This document shows positions 30,401 through 33,078 of a DNA stretch of 33,078 nt, in pieces (positions within the stretch are counted from its first letter, which is position 1; the number at the start of each line of letters is the position of its first letter). The position numbers and the translations under genes were made by a program. Location of the stretch: NCBI GenBank assembly GCA_017961765.1, contig JAGCWQ010000129.1:1-33078 (forward strand), given 5' to 3'. This DNA comes from Paludibacteraceae bacterium. GTDB lineage: Bacteria > Bacteroidota > Bacteroidia > Bacteroidales > Paludibacteraceae. The notes beneath the pieces were generated by a model. That model was not told the origin of the DNA and made no database searches. It saw nothing but the letters and a program-made list of their open reading frames with translations.

Positions 30401-33078
30401 GTTGGAGTACACGGTGCGTTATCTGGAGAAAGGTTCCAATGCGTCGTTGGCGACAGACAAGGTGGTTCGTAGTGCGGCGCTCCTCCATGGTCAGACGATT
30501 ACGGAGCAAGCCCTGACCATCGCAGGCTATATCCCAGAGGTGTCGGAAATTTCTATCAATCTCGACTATACGAACAATCTCATCGTCTTCTACTATGAGA
30601 CGAAGCCGATAATGAACTATTATAAGGTTCGTTATGTGTTGAGGGATGACCCTGAGGTGGAGGTGCATGAACCGACGGATTGGATAGAGGTGGACGGTAG
30701 CACGGTGGTCGTGACGGAAAAGGCAGCCTCTGTCGATAAGGAGTGGATGCGTACGCATGGAGCCACAGCTAATATGTTGGCGGAGGATTTCTATGCGGAA
30801 AACACCACCTTGACATTGCAGTTGGGTAATAATGTGAACCAGGTGGAGGGACAAAATGTCATCACCTTCTACTATGCTTTGTATAAATGTATGATATTGA
30901 ATATCCATTATCTGGATATGTGCGGCAATCCGATTCCAGGCAGGGAAGATACGAAGGTGGCGGTGAAGTTGGGTGCCACCTACAAGTTTGAGACCACCTT
31001 GTCAAACTTTACCTATTATAGGTATGAGAATGAATATACGGGTGCCGCATCGTCAAACAAATCATATAAAGTTCCGAAGACCATTTCTGATGATCACGTG
31101 GTGGAGGAGATCAATCTCTATTTTAAGAAGAACCTCATTGTGACGGCTGTCAATAAGGAAAAAGTCTATGATGGCAAGGTGCTCAAAAGTAGTGGTGTGG
31201 GTGATGTGACTCTCATAGGTTTGGAGGAGGGTCATACGCTTACCTCCATTGCCTATACGGGTAGCGTGACCAACGTGGCGCAAAGTCCGGCGAAGACTAC
31301 GCCGAAGAGTGCTGTTGTGAATGGGGATGGCTATTGTGCCAACTATTATAAGTTTACTTATCGTTCAGGCTTGTTGACTCTCACACCATTGGATGTGACT
31401 GTCAATATCAATGCCGACCGTTGGAATGACGGACCTTGCTATGATGGTACGGAGCGAACCATCGGTTTCCGAAACAATGGAGCGGAAATCAAGTTCTCTA
31501 ACTCCGTTTATAAACTGATGCATGGCGATGAATATACTGCCCAAGCGGCAGAGATTAGTTTGACGAAGAAGGATGCGGGACCTTCGGATAACGATTACAA
31601 GTATATCTTGCCAATCACGGAGAGTATGTTTACTATTCCCGATGATCCAAACTATAATGTGACGGTTTCGTGTAGGGATGGAGAATTGCGTATTTGTCCA
31701 GCTGAGTTGACGGTAAGGGTACAGGATACTTTCAAGTATAATTTTGTAGATGCGGTTGATCCTGACTATAGAATACTCCTTACAGGATTAGTGAATGGAG
31801 AAACAGAGGAAGATGCTAATATTATTTGTTCCTTTACTCGCGAACCAGGGGAAGATGTGGGTACATATCTTGTTACTCCTTCTGGTAGTGATCGTCAAGG
31901 CAATTATATGATTACATACGAGCCTGGTACATTGACGATTTTGGATGGAACGGAGCCTTTGTATAATATTATAAAGATTAGTAATACCTATTATCGTTTG
32001 GCAAAAACAACCATTCTCGCAAAGAACACAGCAGAAGGTTATGTGGCAAAGTATAATATACCAGATGGACAACAATACATATTATCTCCTAATGAGTATG
32101 TAGCGCCAGACTATGATTTTGAAAGTTTGACCATAACTATTAGTGGGAAAAAGTATGTATACAGACCGAACGGATTTGTCCCAGAGGCAGGTTCGGCTGA
32201 GAGGTATTACACTGTTACTCTCAATACGGTAGGTGCTTTTGGTCATAAAATTGGAGGAATGAATGGGTCAACTCCAAGGTGGATTGTTCCCGTTGAACAG
32301 CAATATAGTGATCCAAATAATATTACTTGTTTCCATAGGGATTTTAACGGAGAATTACATGATATTTATAAAAAGGTGTCTTTGTACAATTTCTTAAATG
32401 TAGAAGGCACTTATTATCGTTTGAAAAAGACAGAAATAACAGCGCCTCCTTTAAGTTATATGAATGAAGGTGTTGTGGATAAGGAGCACTATGAATATGT
32501 ATGTTCTCCTTTGGAAAATAATTATAATTTCAACAACATTGTTGTTAACTATGATGGCACTGAGTATATTCATAAGTCTTCTACTTATGTGCCTACAGAT
32601 TTACTTTTTGTTCCTTACTATACGACGGAATTTGTCGATGTGACAGTTAATGATAAAATGCACGACGATGCGACTTGGTATGCTAATTCGGAAGGATGGT
32701 TGGATACTGAAAAGACTTGGGGTGTTTCTAATAATACGAAAGCTTATCATGGCAACTATAAGGCAACACTTCATAAGCCTGAGTATATAGGTGTTACATT
32801 GGTGGCTAATAGCGCTGAATATGATTATAATGGACAATACCAAACAATCTCTGGTTATAAGGTTTATCTTGGTAATGAAGAGTTGGTTGGAGTTGAATTT
32901 GAGGGAGTTGAAGCCTCTGCTCGACGCAATACAGTAGGAGTGAGCAATGTCACCATTAAGGGGTATACGTTGAGAAATACTAAGGACAAGAGTGGCATAT
33001 ATGTCATAGAGAAGGTCACAAACGGTACTTTGAAGATTAACCCTATTGACGTAACGGTGTCAATTACAGGTAAGAATA
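27486..33078 (+). CDS. Giant secreted InlB-repeat/MBG-domain surface protein (3' end outside window)
   Basis: An uninterrupted frame of 1,864 codons running off the window. Residues 1-50 form an unusually long signal peptide: a basic lead MKKSVAIFKKSLYS, a polar stretch, then the hydrophobic core SLLLMLLGLSF and a cleavage site near LRAQ. Repeats of the Listeria-Bacteroides InlB_B type follow (AFRNWVNAANGEVV, AFRNWVDTETGEVV, YTFDGWYLDEAYT, YEFDGWYTESTGG, each ending in AVF, YAKW or YAHW). Then come MucBP-like segments (YTVRYLEKGSN ... NLIVFYYE, nt ~30400-30600) and MBG-like beta domains (VNKEKVYDGKVL at nt ~31140; further ones near 31700 and 32790). Between MBG domains sits an internal repeat with YYRL..T. 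Probably an adhesin or surface fibre; any C-terminal sorting signal is beyond the window. It cannot be terminated or measured here. Confidence 0.88.
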   Translation, partial: MKKSVAIFKKSLYSCLSSVRDSLSFDWFSKFSLLLMLLGLSFTGVSELRAQEAGGDPEEVEVTFLVNRGAEDEVYAKITRLQGETIQNMPAEDPVYEGHAFRNWVNAANGEVVTEATVVTEAMTVRAVFENVVTFVVERNGTLKTHATITRALGETVQSLPQDPFMEGYAFRNWVDTETGEVVTDETVVDHNMTAKAVFDEIHIYTISVEYYYRDCHANKDVVIDEASYLIENFRIKEDQPFSITSPAQTEVPTNVRLCTAGATSNTFYPEQQTLFITREDLDGAVNYELKKRVKYVPATAVFSYVYMLKDLEGDGYTQFDSENNIPGALHSMVMATVKNYEFAEYESTTPTEITMPLGQKVPVYYTRKKFILSYNTMGGTPINPVTKLYGTEVTVTSSKPTRTGYTFDGWYLDEAYTQKAGTTVTLNSDVTLYAKWKGKSVNYTIVYLFEKYNSEGTETSFVYDNSETRQAAVGSTVTATDAGIPDKTRKGWEKDVVRNATSSVEVKADGSAVLYVYYRLVTYTIRFNAGKYRVEGWISYTDCDVYATMPDYGVTNQRGLLSYSMTVKLGQDISSSWPMNVTGYFSYRGDYYEPSFYGWAHPTNNTNYVTKRITVTEDLLPQSGTSITYTANWVFANYTIAVEYWLEDADGNYQIDERLSQEFSSQTQTTNLSAKDIDGYVPIDGTPSGYPSTGYECPQIFEEDDNGGYVMDDAKSVPNVTYQEYNGHFYRARQGETEKCTDGEDEYYYNGSFQSRKKYGNGYIYVKDNSRSLEQYGVYYQPYNGNYYRLRCPEYTIDYGKQRYSIPDCRQTYRFYYNRNTYSITYYDGSAILDTKSDIRFGANINTSTYNYVPSHPEGKEDYTWCGWKKDSKLTADYMFGVMPSNDLALYACWQAPQYTVTFNYNYEGASEPFNAQTVDKYMAAEDPGVPSRAHYEFDGWYTESTGGDRYVVGSQVTEDISLYAHWRLLPLEYTVRYLEKGSNASLATDKVVRSAALLHGQTITEQALTIAGYIPEVSEISINLDYTNNLIVFYYETKPIMNYYKVRYVLRDDPEVEVHEPTDWIEVDGSTVVVTEKAASVDKEWMRTHGATANMLAEDFYAENTTLTLQLGNNVNQVEGQNVITFYYALYKCMILNIHYLDMCGNPIPGREDTKVAVKLGATYKFETTLSNFTYYRYENEYTGAASSNKSYKVPKTISDDHVVEEINLYFKKNLIVTAVNKEKVYDGKVLKSSGVGDVTLIGLEEGHTLTSIAYTGSVTNVAQSPAKTTPKSAVVNGDGYCANYYKFTYRSGLLTLTPLDVTVNINADRWNDGPCYDGTERTIGFRNNGAEIKFSNSVYKLMHGDEYTAQAAEISLTKKDAGPSDNDYKYILPITESMFTIPDDPNYNVTVSCRDGELRICPAELTVRVQDTFKYNFVDAVDPDYRILLTGLVNGETEEDANIICSFTREPGEDVGTYLVTPSGSDRQGNYMITYEPGTLTILDGTEPLYNIIKISNTYYRLAKTTILAKNTAEGYVAKYNIPDGQQYILSPNEYVAPDYDFESLTITISGKKYVYRPNGFVPEAGSAERYYTVTLNTVGAFGHKIGGMNGSTPRWIVPVEQQYSDPNNITCFHRDFNGELHDIYKKVSLYNFLNVEGTYYRLKKTEITAPPLSYMNEGVVDKEHYEYVCSPLENNYNFNNIVVNYDGTEYIHKSSTYVPTDLLFVPYYTTEFVDVTVNDKMHDDATWYANSEGWLDTEKTWGVSNNTKAYHGNYKATLHKPEYIGVTLVANSAEYDYNGQYQTISGYKVYLGNEELVGVEFEGVEASARRNTVGVSNVTIKGYTLRNTKDKSGIYVIEKVTNGTLKINPIDVTVSITGKN

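Overview
The window looks like a chromosomal segment of a Bacteroidota member, most likely order Bacteroidales. Promoters fit the Bacteroidetes form (TTTG, about 17-22 bp, TAnnTTTG). Several encoded families are typical of the phylum (DUF4254, DUF2851, an OMP beta-barrel receptor with a carboxypeptidase-like N-terminus, an InlB-repeat/MBG giant surface protein). Genus cannot be fixed from the sequence alone.

Layout. 1-1.5 kb: 3' part of a type I methylase gene (hsdM), cut by the window edge. 1.5-3.1 kb, minus strand: DUF4254 protein plus a family 9 glycosyltransferase, an apparent cell-surface glycan operon. 3.4-5.4 kb: a four-TM protein followed by three tandem paralogous membrane proteins of unknown function. 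5.6-9.4 kb: argH, rsfS, ftsH, closed by a strong terminator. 9.6-12.3 kb: outer-membrane beta-barrel receptor and a small cysteine-rich protein. 12.6-15.0 kb: divergent DUF2851 protein and diacylglycerol kinase-like enzyme. 15.1-21.9 kb: an accessory region with four copies (plus one relic) of a small lipoprotein module. The copies lie in two clusters, and the second sits directly behind a 553-residue lipoprotein with a HELAHASH zinc-protease motif. Between the clusters, on the minus strand, are ubiE/menG, an NAD-dependent epimerase and a small exported protein. 22.3-24.1 kb: LOG-family protein, SIS-domain sugar-phosphate isomerase, tRNA-Glu, rpsT. 24.2-27.0 kb, minus strand: mnmD and typA/bipA. 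27.5 kb to the end: the first 1,864 codons of a giant secreted repeat protein that runs off the window.

Housekeeping genes (argH, rsfS, ftsH, ubiE, rpsT, typA, mnmD) form the background. The variable parts are the tandem membrane-protein family, the mosaic lipoprotein array with its linked protease, and the giant adhesin-like protein. Two families of short palindromic intergenic repeats are scattered between genes. The lipoprotein array is the best candidate for an undescribed system. Module boundaries, a 530-bp tandem duplication, a leftover 3' end and a 72-bp identical patch shared by distant copies all point to active recombination of surface-lipoprotein genes.
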